Shown: positions 26,212 to 34,384 of the stretch, one piece after another
Numbering within the stretch: position 1 is the stretch's first letter
Layout: the number at the start of each line of letters is the position of its first letter
Assembly: GCF_004000945.1 (NCBI RefSeq)
Contig: NZ_BIMF01000001.1
Coordinates: 620,001 to 684,000, forward strand
Length of the DNA stretch: 64,000 bases
Direction of reading: 5' to 3'
Origin: Paenibacillus lautus NBRC 15380
GTDB taxonomy: Bacteria; Bacillota; Bacilli; Paenibacillales; Paenibacillaceae
Notes under the pieces: model-generated
Told to the model about the DNA's origin: nothing
Seen by the model: the letters and a program-made list of their open reading frames with translations, nothing else
The model's database searches: none
Position numbers and translations under genes: made by a program

Positions 26212-27201
26212 TTAATTTCCGCGTTCATCTGCCTCATCATGAGCCTTGCTTCCAAATTCATCAAGCAACGCACGTACTTCACTTGTTGACTTTGCGTTCA
26301 TTAAGTTATTTCTGAGTTCACTTGCCCCTCGGAATCCACGGACATAGATTTTGAAGAAGCGGACAAGGGCGCTGAAGGAGCGCCGCATCTGTGCGGAATA
26401 TTGATCATGGAGATCCAGGTGCAGCCGCAGCAGATCAAGCAATTCCTCACTGCTATGATCCTTCGGCTCCTTCTCGAACGCAAATGGATTATGAAAAATC
26501 CCACGCCCAATCATAATGCCATCCACACCGTATTGTTCAGCAAGCTTCTGGCCGGTCTGACGGTCAGGAATATCCCCGTTAATGGTTAGAAGTGTATCGG
26601 GCGCTACCTCATCACGAAGCTTCTTAATCTCCGGAATCAGTTCCCAGTGAGCGTCGACTTTGCTCATTTCCTCTCTTGTCCGCAGATGAATGGACAGATT
26701 CACAATGTCTTGTTTCAAAATATGGGTCAACCAGTCGCGCCATTCGTCTACGGCACTAAAACCGAGCCTTGTTTTTACACTGACGGGCAGTCCCCCGGCT
26801 TTGGCCACCTGGATAATATCCGCTGCAATGTCGGGACGGCAGATCAGGCCGCTTCCCTTCCCATTCTCCGCTACATTCGCTACAGGACAGCCCATATTAA
26901 TATCGATGCCTTTAAACCCTTCTTTCGCCATGCCGATACTCATTTGACGAAAGAATTCCGGCTTATCTCCCCAGATATGGGCTACCATCGGCTGTTCATC
27001 CTCTGTAAAAGTCAAACGCCCGCGGACACTGTGGTTCCCATCCGGGTGACAATAGCTCTCGGTATTCGCAAACTCCGTAAAAAACACATCCGGTCTGGCT
27101 GCTTCACTTACGACATGGCGAAACACAACATCCGTCACATCTTCCATGGGCGCCAGTATAAAAAAAGGTCGTGGTAACTCACGCCAAAAATTTTCTTTCA
27201 T
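26212..27201 (-). CDS. tRNA-dihydrouridine synthase
   Basis: A 329-residue FMN enzyme reducing a uridine in the tRNA D-loop or a related site. The start ATG at 27201 ([12 protein letters not shown]) has GAGGAG 8 nt upstream; the track-length start adds seven residues. Motifs: [17 protein letters not shown] (FMN), [13 protein letters not shown] with the catalytic Cys, [25 protein letters not shown] and [25 protein letters not shown]. The C-terminal helical tRNA-binding domain is present. This resembles the second Dus type of Firmicutes rather than the DusB next to lysS. Apparently monocistronic. Confidence 0.92.
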   Translation of the reverse strand: MKENFWRELPRPFFILAPMEDVTDVVFRHVVSEAARPDVFFTEFANTESYCHPDGNHSVRGRLTFTEDEQPMVAHIWGDKPEFFRQMSIGMAKEGFKGIDINMGCPVANVAENGKGSGLICRPDIAADIIQVAKAGGLPVSVKTRLGFSAVDEWRDWLTHILKQDIVNLSIHLRTREEMSKVDAHWELIPEIKKLRDEVAPDTLLTINGDIPDRQTGQKLAEQYGVDGIMIGRGIFHNPFAFEKEPKDHSSEELLDLLRLHLDLHDQYSAQMRRSFSALVRFFKIYVRGFRGASELRNNLMNAKSTSEVRALLDEFGSKAHDEADERGN

Positions 27202-27391
27202 ATTAAAAACTCCTCTATACATACCGGGACAAATCTTTGTCCCTAAATAGTAAATACAACCTGTTCTAACTCTTGCTTTTTCTTCACTTATAGCATGTTT
27301 AAGCAGCGTAAATCAAACGGCAGTATATGTTAATCGCAGCAGTGAAAGTGTTCCTTAAAACGATGTGACCGTCAATGCAAGTTCATGCTCA

Positions 27392-27958
27392 TCACGCCCT
27401 GCGCCGTAGTTCATAAAAATACTGCACAATGGGATGCTTTAACTTCATCTTCTCGGCCATGTTTAAAACCCGCTTTTTGCCAACTCGTCTGTCTACCAAG
27501 GCTAGAATATTCAATAAGATATCATCACTCTCTATGCTTTCTTCTATAGAAGTAGATAAGAACTTATTCGCTGTAGCGACAAAATTGGATTTACTTAATG
27601 CAGCCTGTGCTGACAAAAGCTCCTTGGCAAGTACGGATACTTTTCTATTTCTTGCAATGACGTTTAGACGATCCTCTGGAACGGTCCCTTTGGTTTCCTT
27701 TCTGACCGCTTCCAATTCATCATCGCTGATCGGAATTTGGATATGGGGATCATTCTTAATTTCCAGCTCCGTCTGATACCATCGGATGGAGCTGGTTTTA
27801 TCACTCATATGGAGTACGTTCTTCTTATCTACCGAAATATAACAAAGCCCTGCCTTATCAGGTAAATAACGATAACCGGTTGCGCGATATTCAACTCTTC
27901 CAGCTAATGCAGGACTGAGAAAACTCTCCAGCTGTTGCTTCAATTTGCTCCAGGACAT
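27392..27958 (-). CDS. SF0329-like family protein of unknown function
   Basis: A 188-residue soluble protein. The start ATG at 27958 (MSWSKLKQQLESFLSP) is fixed by AGGAGG 4 nt upstream; the longer frame adds 29 non-conserved residues. I recall the opening and GYRYLPDKAGLCYISVDKK as the family called SF0329-like; its function is not known. The C-terminal third is helical and basic (NILALVDRRVGKKRVLNMAEKMKLKHP), which could bind nucleic acid. A degraded copy of its 3' end lies at 42111-42213, so a second copy of this gene once existed there. Confidence 0.78.
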   Translation of the reverse strand: MSWSKLKQQLESFLSPALAGRVEYRATGYRYLPDKAGLCYISVDKKNVLHMSDKTSSIRWYQTELEIKNDPHIQIPISDDELEAVRKETKGTVPEDRLNVIARNRKVSVLAKELLSAQAALSKSNFVATANKFLSTSIEESIESDDILLNILALVDRRVGKKRVLNMAEKMKLKHPIVQYFYELRRRA

Positions 27959-28241
27959 GGTTCCTCCTATGTTTTCAAGCCCTGAGGGGCGCGGTATCCA
28001 TCTGCACATCTTATTCAGTATGAATAAACCCCTGCCAAAACACAACCCATAACATGTCCCACATATTGAATGGAATATCTGCTTCTAGGTTCGTTTAGAC
28101 AGCTCATCAAGGCTTCCTTGTCTGCCGTTCCCCTTATGTCCGAACCGTTTTTTCCAAATAATGCAACAGCAAAAACCATAAATCGTATACAATGATAGTA
28201 TATTAGAACCAGATAGTACCGTATGAAAAGGAGTACTAAGG

Positions 28242-28949
28242 ATGGAAGATTATTTACCTTATAAATCAAAATATTCCAGGTTCGACCGTGTCATTTTAAC
28301 ACTCGCCTTCACATTATATCCCGTCGGTCTCTTGTTGACATTATTCCGTGTACTTACGACTCATGTTCATCACTCTCGCAAGGGAAGAAATCATCGACTG
28401 ATTGGATGGCTTTGGGTTTATACTTATATTTTAATCATGGGATTATTTATTTTAGCTTTTGACCTCAACAACCCTGAGGATGTTCAACTTTTCTGGGATT
28501 CTGCCTGGCTATATGGAATAATACTTCTAATTCCGGCTATCGTTTTTTTCATATTGGGCAGCCGGGCAGATAGCAAATTCAGCCTATTATTGCAGCAGTA
28601 TTACCACCTTGTTATGAACAGAAGGATCAGAGAAATTGATCATATCGCCGTAGAGACGAAACAATCCCCCAGTCACGTCATTCGAGACTTGGATTTTATG
28701 ATCACAGAGCATATGCTACCCTTCGGCCGAATCCAAAATGGCATCCTCGAACTTGAGTCCGAAGAGTATCATGAAGCCTATGATGATGAGGAATATGTAG
28801 ACGAAGAAGAGGAGTATGAATACGAATACGATGAAAGCGAGGATCGCGGACCTAGATCCATAGAATGCCCGAGCTGCGGAGCCAAGATGATCGTGTATGC
28901 TAACGATGAGAAGGAATGTGATTATTGCGGTAACGTGATTAGCGCATAA
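28242..28949 (+). CDS. Membrane protein with acidic region and C-terminal zinc ribbon
   Basis: A 235-residue protein, rightward, with AAGGAG 8 nt before the ATG. Three hydrophobic segments (VILTLAFTLYPVGLLLTLF, LIGWLWVYTYILIMGLFIL, YGIILLIPAIVFFILGS) are followed by a helical domain that looks winged-helix-like (REIDHIAVETKQSPSHVIRD), a run of about 30 acidic residues (EEYVDEEEEYEYEYDE) and a zinc ribbon CPSC...CDYC. No named family is recognised. It is convergent with the GH29 gene and shares a bidirectional terminator with it. A regulatory or scaffolding membrane role is possible. Confidence 0.8.
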   Translation: MEDYLPYKSKYSRFDRVILTLAFTLYPVGLLLTLFRVLTTHVHHSRKGRNHRLIGWLWVYTYILIMGLFILAFDLNNPEDVQLFWDSAWLYGIILLIPAIVFFILGSRADSKFSLLLQQYYHLVMNRRIREIDHIAVETKQSPSHVIRDLDFMITEHMLPFGRIQNGILELESEEYHEAYDDEEYVDEEEEYEYEYDESEDRGPRSIECPSCGAKMIVYANDEKECDYCGNVISA

Positions 28950-29014
28950 AATCAAGACACCCAGGCAGTATTTTCTAAGCTCCCGCTTAAGAAATATAGA
29001 CGAAGTACCAAATA

Positions 29015-29052
29015 CCAAGAACAGACTGCCGTGGCAGTCTGTTCTTGGTTTT
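29015..29052. terminator. Bidirectional terminator between convergent genes
   Basis: A perfect 16-bp stem (29015-29030 with 29033-29048) with a minimal loop, followed by TTTT rightward. It lies between the convergent stops at 28949 and 29060 and is suitable for both. Confidence 0.88.
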
Positions 29053-29059
29053 ACTAATT

Positions 29060-30289
29060 TCATTCCACGTGATATGCAGCTAAATTGCGGATCAAAGGCT
29101 GCTCCACGCTGGAATGAATACTAACCCGCAATTGATCGGTTTCGACGGTGTCGAACCGGTCGATTTTTTTATGCCCGATCGCACTTCCACGTACAAGTTC
29201 CTTCCATTCGCCATGGCTGAATGCTTCGAGCACATATTCACGCACACGCTCCCCATGAGCAATGTCTTCCATGATGATTACGTGATTTACTGGCTGAATA
29301 TACTCCAGCTTCAGAAGCAGCTCGGTTCCTTCTCCACTCGTTTGGCCAACCGGCTGCCCGAATCTGCGGCGGATTTCATCTCCGAATTCGATAACACGCT
29401 CCACATCCACTTCAGGCAGCAGCCCGCGGTTGTCCGGGGATATATTCAAGAGCAGCGTAGCGCCATGGCCGACCGAGCGGTAATAAATATCCAATACTTC
29501 CTCCAGGCTTCTTAAGCTTGCTTCATCGCCAGGATGCCAGAACCAGTGAAGCTTGCGGATCGGAACATCGCATTCAGCCGGTACCCAAGCCGGGGTCCCT
29601 TCCATCCAGGTCATCATATCGCTGGTGAACATACTCTCCTTCGCCGTGGTGGCCGTATTCCAGCACGGATAAGGCGCGACGCCGTCTTCATTCCCTACCC
29701 AGCGAATCGTTGGGCGCCCCATATTAAAGACCATTGCATCCGGCTGGTATTTATCAATCAGACCGATGATTCTGTTCCAATCGTATTCCCTGCCTTGGGA
29801 ACCGGCTCCGTCGAACCATACTTCGACCAGCGGTCCATACCCGGTTAGAAGCTCCGTTAATTGCTCCGCATAAAAATCGTCATAAGCCTCTTTATCGGGA
29901 TAGCAAGGTTCATGTCGGTCCCAGGGGGACAAATACAACCCGAACTGGAGCCCTTCCTCTCTGCAGGCATCGGCAACTTCCCGGACGACATCCCCTTTGC
30001 CGCCTTTCCATGGGCTGGACTTCACGGAGTAATCGGTCGTTTTCGTCGGCCACAGACAGAACCCGTCATGATGCTTTGCGGTCAATACCAGATACTTGAA
30101 GCCGGCGCGTTTTGCGGTCCTGGCCCACTGCCGTGCATCCAACTGCTCTGGATTAAAGATTTCCGCTGAATCCGTTCCGTCTCCCCACTCCTGATCGCAA
30201 AACGTATTCATACCGAAATGGCAGAACATACCCAGCTCCATATCCTGCCACGCCAGCTGCTGGGGGGATGGCTTTGCAAGTTCATTCAT
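29060..30289 (-). CDS. Alpha-L-fucosidase, glycoside hydrolase family 29
   Basis: A second GH29 enzyme, 409 residues from the ATG at 30289, which has AGGTG 9 nt upstream; an in-frame GTG four codons earlier is less well spaced. Motifs: MELGMFCHFGMNTF, LVLTAKHHDGFCLWP, FGLYLSPWDRHEP, VEVWFDGAGSQG with Asp160 as the likely nucleophile, and LLLNISPDNRGLLP. The C-terminal beta-domain is present (HVIIMEDIAHGERVREYVLEAF). No signal peptide, so it is cytoplasmic. It is last in a permease-permease-lipoprotein-fucosidase operon, consistent with intracellular cleavage of an imported fucosylated oligosaccharide. It is more GC-rich than the paralogue at 5680. Confidence 0.93.
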   Translation of the reverse strand: MNELAKPSPQQLAWQDMELGMFCHFGMNTFCDQEWGDGTDSAEIFNPEQLDARQWARTAKRAGFKYLVLTAKHHDGFCLWPTKTTDYSVKSSPWKGGKGDVVREVADACREEGLQFGLYLSPWDRHEPCYPDKEAYDDFYAEQLTELLTGYGPLVEVWFDGAGSQGREYDWNRIIGLIDKYQPDAMVFNMGRPTIRWVGNEDGVAPYPCWNTATTAKESMFTSDMMTWMEGTPAWVPAECDVPIRKLHWFWHPGDEASLRSLEEVLDIYYRSVGHGATLLLNISPDNRGLLPEVDVERVIEFGDEIRRRFGQPVGQTSGEGTELLLKLEYIQPVNHVIIMEDIAHGERVREYVLEAFSHGEWKELVRGSAIGHKKIDRFDTVETDQLRVSIHSSVEQPLIRNLAAYHVE

Positions 30290-30325
30290 CCAATCATACA
30301 CCTGCCTTCTATGAAAGTGATGATC

Positions 30326-30354
30326 CCCTGCGCAAGGGAGACCCGTGCGCAGGG
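30326..30354 (-). other. Intercistronic hairpin between binding protein and fucosidase
   Basis: A perfect 9-bp GC-rich stem CCCTGCGCA/TGCGCAGGG (30326-30334 with 30346-30354) without a U-tract follows the lipoprotein gene. Such hairpins often protect the upstream part of an operon mRNA and raise binding-protein output over the downstream gene; that role is inferred. Confidence 0.55.
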
Positions 30355-30367
30355 AACCGATTTGGCA

Positions 30368-32074
30368 TTATTTTCCGGCATCCAATGCCTTTTGATAGAT
30401 TTCCAGGTACTGGTTCAGCTGCATGCCATCCAGCCCTTTCACATATGCATCCCATTCTTTGTTAATATCTTTGGAGCCTGTAATAAACTGGGCCATATTG
30501 GATTTCACGTAGTCGACAAGCGTCGTCTTGATCTGCGCAACGAGCTCGGCATCTTCTAGTGCTATGAACAATCCCCCTGGATATTGCTCCTTGGATTGAT
30601 ACGGTTCATATTCCTTGGAGACTTGATTCAGACGGGTACCGTATCCATCGGGAGCGAGCGGATCCTGAGGAGCTGTCCAGGACGCGCGATAAGCGTAGGT
30701 TCTCAGTGATGGACCGATCTGTTCCCAACCGTCATTATGCGTCGGCTTTTTGTCGGGGATAGGAATAGCTGTATATTTAGCCTGCTTTCCATCCATACCC
30801 TTTTCTCCGGATTCAGCTTTCCGCCACCCTTTGCCTTCAGGGCCATATTCCTGCAACAGGATCGCTTCTTCCGTATACAGATAATCCGCTAACCGGATGG
30901 CGGCAATCTGCTGCTCGCTCGTCGCTTTATTCGTAATCGCAAATTGTGAGACAGCGATTCCCGCAAAATTCAGCGTCTGCTGCACACCATTCGGGCCTTT
31001 CAGCGGAGGCAGGGCATCATAATCTTTATGACGCGGCGCCTTATCATCCATGCTGTAAGCATAACTAATTAATGCAGTTGATAACGTACCCATAATATTG
31101 TCCGGTTCCCGGTTGGCCATTTGCTGAACAGCATCGGCATTCTGGGTAAAGGCTGCGGGATCAATTAATCCCTCTTTGTACAATTGATTCAGATAAAGGA
31201 GGCCTTGCTTCCACTCTTCTTTGTTTGCCGTAAAATCAACTTTGCCATCCATGACGCGGAGGAACGTACCCGAACCCTTGTCGACGTAATCATCAAGGAT
31301 AAACGAGTTCATCAGGAAGGCGGAGACGTTGCCTGCCCACATTTCATCCGAGCCTGTCAGCGGGATTTCATCTTGTTTGCCGTTGCCGTTCGGATCCTTC
31401 TCTTTGAACGCTTTCAGCACAGTATAAAATTCGTCAGTTGTCGTTGGAACAGGCAGTCCCACTTTATCGAGCCATTTTTTATTGATCCACATTTTGAGCG
31501 CATTGTCACAATGGTAGCATTCATTGACCTGCGGCAATGCATAGATGTTGCCGTCCGGAGTCGTGATGGAGGCTTTCATGTAAGGGATATCCTCCATCGC
31601 TTTCTTGATATTGGGTGCATATTGGTCTATCAAATCATTCAGAGGGATAAACACGCCCTGCGACCCATACTTCATTTGCTCTTCCTTGGTCAAATTCCCT
31701 TGGAGAATGACTTCAGGATAATCGCCGCCGGCCAGCATGAGCTGCTTGCGGTCGTTCAAAGCATTTTCCGGTACAAGGTCCCAAGCGATATTGATGTTCG
31801 TCTTCTCTTCAAGATGTTTGGTAAATAGGTTGGTATCCATGTTTTCGATTGACGCAAACTGAGGCGCGAACATTTTAATGGTCATCGGCTCCTTCACGAT
31901 CGGATAGGAACCAACAGCATTAAATAAATCTTCATTGGCAGCACCGTTGTCGGCCGTCTTGCCATTTGACTGATTGCCGGAATTAGCTCCGCCGCAGGCA
32001 CTAAGCAGCAGCATGCAAGCCATTAGGCAGCTAATGATACCTAGCCAGTTTTTCTTCTTCATGCTCTTTTCCAT
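30368..32074 (-). CDS. Extracellular sugar-binding lipoprotein, LipO/YtcQ-like
   Basis: A 568-residue solute-binding lipoprotein of the large CUT1 type common in Paenibacillus. Signal with lipobox LLSAC and a Gly/Asn/Ser linker; mature start MTIKMFAPQFASIENMDTN, then VPENALNDRKQLMLAGGDYPEVIL and LNDLIDQYAPNIKKAM typical of this group. KEKDPNGNGKQDEIP is an EF-hand-like calcium loop often seen in these proteins. It belongs to the importer with the permeases at 32208 and 33162; no ATPase is encoded here, so an MsmX-type ATPase such as the one at 1486 could serve it. GGGGGG precedes the ATG by 8 nt. Confidence 0.92.
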   Translation of the reverse strand: MEKSMKKKNWLGIISCLMACMLLLSACGGANSGNQSNGKTADNGAANEDLFNAVGSYPIVKEPMTIKMFAPQFASIENMDTNLFTKHLEEKTNINIAWDLVPENALNDRKQLMLAGGDYPEVILQGNLTKEEQMKYGSQGVFIPLNDLIDQYAPNIKKAMEDIPYMKASITTPDGNIYALPQVNECYHCDNALKMWINKKWLDKVGLPVPTTTDEFYTVLKAFKEKDPNGNGKQDEIPLTGSDEMWAGNVSAFLMNSFILDDYVDKGSGTFLRVMDGKVDFTANKEEWKQGLLYLNQLYKEGLIDPAAFTQNADAVQQMANREPDNIMGTLSTALISYAYSMDDKAPRHKDYDALPPLKGPNGVQQTLNFAGIAVSQFAITNKATSEQQIAAIRLADYLYTEEAILLQEYGPEGKGWRKAESGEKGMDGKQAKYTAIPIPDKKPTHNDGWEQIGPSLRTYAYRASWTAPQDPLAPDGYGTRLNQVSKEYEPYQSKEQYPGGLFIALEDAELVAQIKTTLVDYVKSNMAQFITGSKDINKEWDAYVKGLDGMQLNQYLEIYQKALDAGK

Positions 32075-32207
32075 CGAATATACCCCCCGCTTATCATCAG
32101 TATTTCGGGCGTTTGGCCCTTTCCTATGCTTTTGCCTCCACCAGCTTTTGCCGTATCTGAATAATGTACAGCCTCACCTCCTTGATGCCATTATCGCTTT
32201 GTCATGA

Positions 32208-33107
32208 TCAGCCCTTTAGCGAGCCGATCATGACGCCTTTGACAAAATGTTTCTGGACGAAAGGATATATGATAAGCACAGGCAAGCTGGCAACAACGAT
32301 CAAGGAATATTTCAGCAAATCCTTGAGCCCCTGCTGCGCCTGCATCTGGCTCACATCCGCCATCATGGAAGCATCGACTGAATTCAGAATTAGAATGTTT
32401 CTGAGAATGATTTGAAGCGGGAACAAGTCAGGATTCCTTAAGAAGATCAGTGCATCAAAATAAGCATTCCAATGCCCGACTGCATACATCAATGTCATGA
32501 CCGCAATAATGGGTTTGGACAGCGGCAGGACAATGCTGAATATGAACCGGATGTCACTGCATCCGTCCAGCTCCGCGGCTTCCGCCAATTCATCGGGAAT
32601 CGTGGTTTGGAAAAACGTCCTTGCGACGATAACCTGGAATACCCCCAGTGCCCCCGGTAAAATCATGGCCCACCGCGTATCCAGCAGATGGAGATTCTTA
32701 ACGACGAGGTAATAAGGAATCAGTCCTCCTTCGAACATCATCGTGATCACCAGCAGAACCATGAAGAAATTGCGGCCGTAAAGCGACTTCTTCGCCAGCG
32801 GATAAGCCAGCATAATCGTGAGCGTTACATTGATGAGGGTGCCGACAACGGTATAAAAGAGGGAATTCAGATAGCCGACGCCGATCTGCGGATTATTGAA
32901 TACCGCCTTGTAGCCGTCCAGCGTAAAATCTACGGGAAACAGCCAAACCTTGCCCGATGTAACCGCCTGAGGCGAGCTGAAGGACGAGCTTACGATGTAG
33001 ATTAATGGTACAGCTACAGCAATAAGAACCAGGGTCAAGAACAGATAGATCAAGAACATGAATAGGCGGTCGCCTTTCGATTCACGTATAGCGGCTTTTT
33101 TGAACAT
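32208..33107 (-). CDS. Sugar ABC transporter permease, LplC/YtcP-like
   Basis: A 299-residue CUT1 permease with about six membrane segments. The EAA loop that contacts the ATPase is ELAEAAELDGCSDIRFIFSIVLPLSKPI, and the N-terminal FMFLIYLFLTLVLIAVAVPLIYIVSSSFSSP plus KVWLFPVDFTLDGY are typical of the YtcP group. The ribosome site GAGAGGAG is 6 nt upstream. It pairs with the 33162 permease and precedes the binding-protein gene by 130 bases; the usual gene order of LplB-YtcP-lipoprotein is kept. Confidence 0.93.
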   Translation of the reverse strand: MFKKAAIRESKGDRLFMFLIYLFLTLVLIAVAVPLIYIVSSSFSSPQAVTSGKVWLFPVDFTLDGYKAVFNNPQIGVGYLNSLFYTVVGTLINVTLTIMLAYPLAKKSLYGRNFFMVLLVITMMFEGGLIPYYLVVKNLHLLDTRWAMILPGALGVFQVIVARTFFQTTIPDELAEAAELDGCSDIRFIFSIVLPLSKPIIAVMTLMYAVGHWNAYFDALIFLRNPDLFPLQIILRNILILNSVDASMMADVSQMQAQQGLKDLLKYSLIVVASLPVLIIYPFVQKHFVKGVMIGSLKG

Positions 33108-33161
33108 AGGGTCTCCTCTCTTTCCAAAGTTGCTATTGTTTACTGGCTGCGTAGAACAGGC

Positions 33162-34157
33162 CTACCACAAGCTGCTGTTCGACAGCTTTCTGGCGATGTA
33201 ATTGACGGACACCAGCAGAATAAGATTGATGACCGAGTTAAAGAGACCGATCGCCGTTGAGAAGCTGAAGCTGGAGCCCAGCAAACCAACCTTGTACACA
33301 TAAGTGGATATGACTTCCGACGTGCTTAAATTAAGCGGATTTTGCATCAGGTATATTTTTTCAAAGCCTAGTTTCATGATGTTGCCCAGATTGAGAATGA
33401 GCAGAATGACCGATACGGGAATAAGGCTTGGTATATCGATGTTCAGAATCTTTTGGATGCGGGACGCGCCATCTACTTTGGCTGATTCGTACAGCTCCGG
33501 GTTAACGCCGGACAGTGCTGCGATGTAAATAATCGCTCCGTAACCTGTAAATTGCCAAACATCGGACCAGACGTAAATGGACTTAAACAGGCCCGGTATA
33601 CCCATAAAATTCGTATTACTCATACCTAACATCTCGAAAAATTTACTGATCATCCCCACATTTGGCGTCAAGTTGACGATAATGATCGAAACCATAATCA
33701 CCGTAGATATGAAATAAGGGGCATATGAAACCATCTGTACCGTCTTCTTGAATAGGCCGTTGCGGATTTCATTCAGCGCGAGTGCCAGCAGGATCGGGGC
33801 GGGAAAGCCTACAATCAATCCGTAGAAGCTAATGCCAAGCGTATTCTTAATGTAGAGCCAGAAATTCGGCGAATCGAAGAACTGGCGAAAATATTTCAGT
33901 CCGACCCAGTCGCTGCCCCAGATTCCCTGGATTACGTTATAATTCTTGAATGCGATTATAATACCGGCCATCGGTATGTATTTGAAAATAATCAAATAAA
34001 GAACGGGTAACAAGAGAACGAGATACAACTGCCAATGACGCTTCATTTGTTTTCCTCTGGACCTTCCTTTCTTCGCTTCTGGCAGCGCTTTCAATGTTAT
34101 GGGAGGTTTCGGTTCCAGGCTTGCTTCGGTATGAAGCCTAGAGGTTAGTCTCGGCAT
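33162..34157 (-). CDS. Sugar ABC transporter permease, LplB-like
   Basis: A 331-residue CUT1 permease. I choose the ATG at 34157 (MPRLTSRLHTEASL) behind AAAGGAG, because the longer frame adds 51 residues over the promoter region. After a polar N-terminus come HWQLYLVLLLPVLYLIIFKY and YIPMAGIIIAFKNY; the EAA loop is ELYESAKVDGASRIQKILNIDIPSLIPVSV. First gene of the import/fucosidase operon. The regulator gene upstream ends in a terminator, so this operon has its own promoter in 34158-34353, most likely controlled by the AraC-type protein. Confidence 0.92.
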   Translation of the reverse strand: MPRLTSRLHTEASLEPKPPITLKALPEAKKGRSRGKQMKRHWQLYLVLLLPVLYLIIFKYIPMAGIIIAFKNYNVIQGIWGSDWVGLKYFRQFFDSPNFWLYIKNTLGISFYGLIVGFPAPILLALALNEIRNGLFKKTVQMVSYAPYFISTVIMVSIIIVNLTPNVGMISKFFEMLGMSNTNFMGIPGLFKSIYVWSDVWQFTGYGAIIYIAALSGVNPELYESAKVDGASRIQKILNIDIPSLIPVSVILLILNLGNIMKLGFEKIYLMQNPLNLSTSEVISTYVYKVGLLGSSFSFSTAIGLFNSVINLILLVSVNYIARKLSNSSLW

Positions 34158-34353
34158 GCGGGTTAGCTCCTTTCGTTCATTTCTGACGTTCAGGTCCTTG
34201 TAATGTAATCCGAGTGTATACAACAACGACGCCCGGCAACAAGAAACAAAAATAAAAACGACTAACCATTTTCGCCTGGACCTCCTCATAGAAAGCGAAT
34301 CAGGGTTCATTCAAGGCGGACGGAACGCCTTAACAACGGGTTCATTCTCAATC

Positions 34354-34384
34354 AAAAAAGGCAGCGATCCATGATCGCCGCCTT
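34354..34384 (-). terminator. Terminator overlapping the stop codon of the AraC-type gene
   Basis: A 12-bp stem with one mismatch (34358-34369 with 34373-34384) and an ATG loop, followed leftward by six U residues. It starts inside the stop codon of the regulator. Confidence 0.88.
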
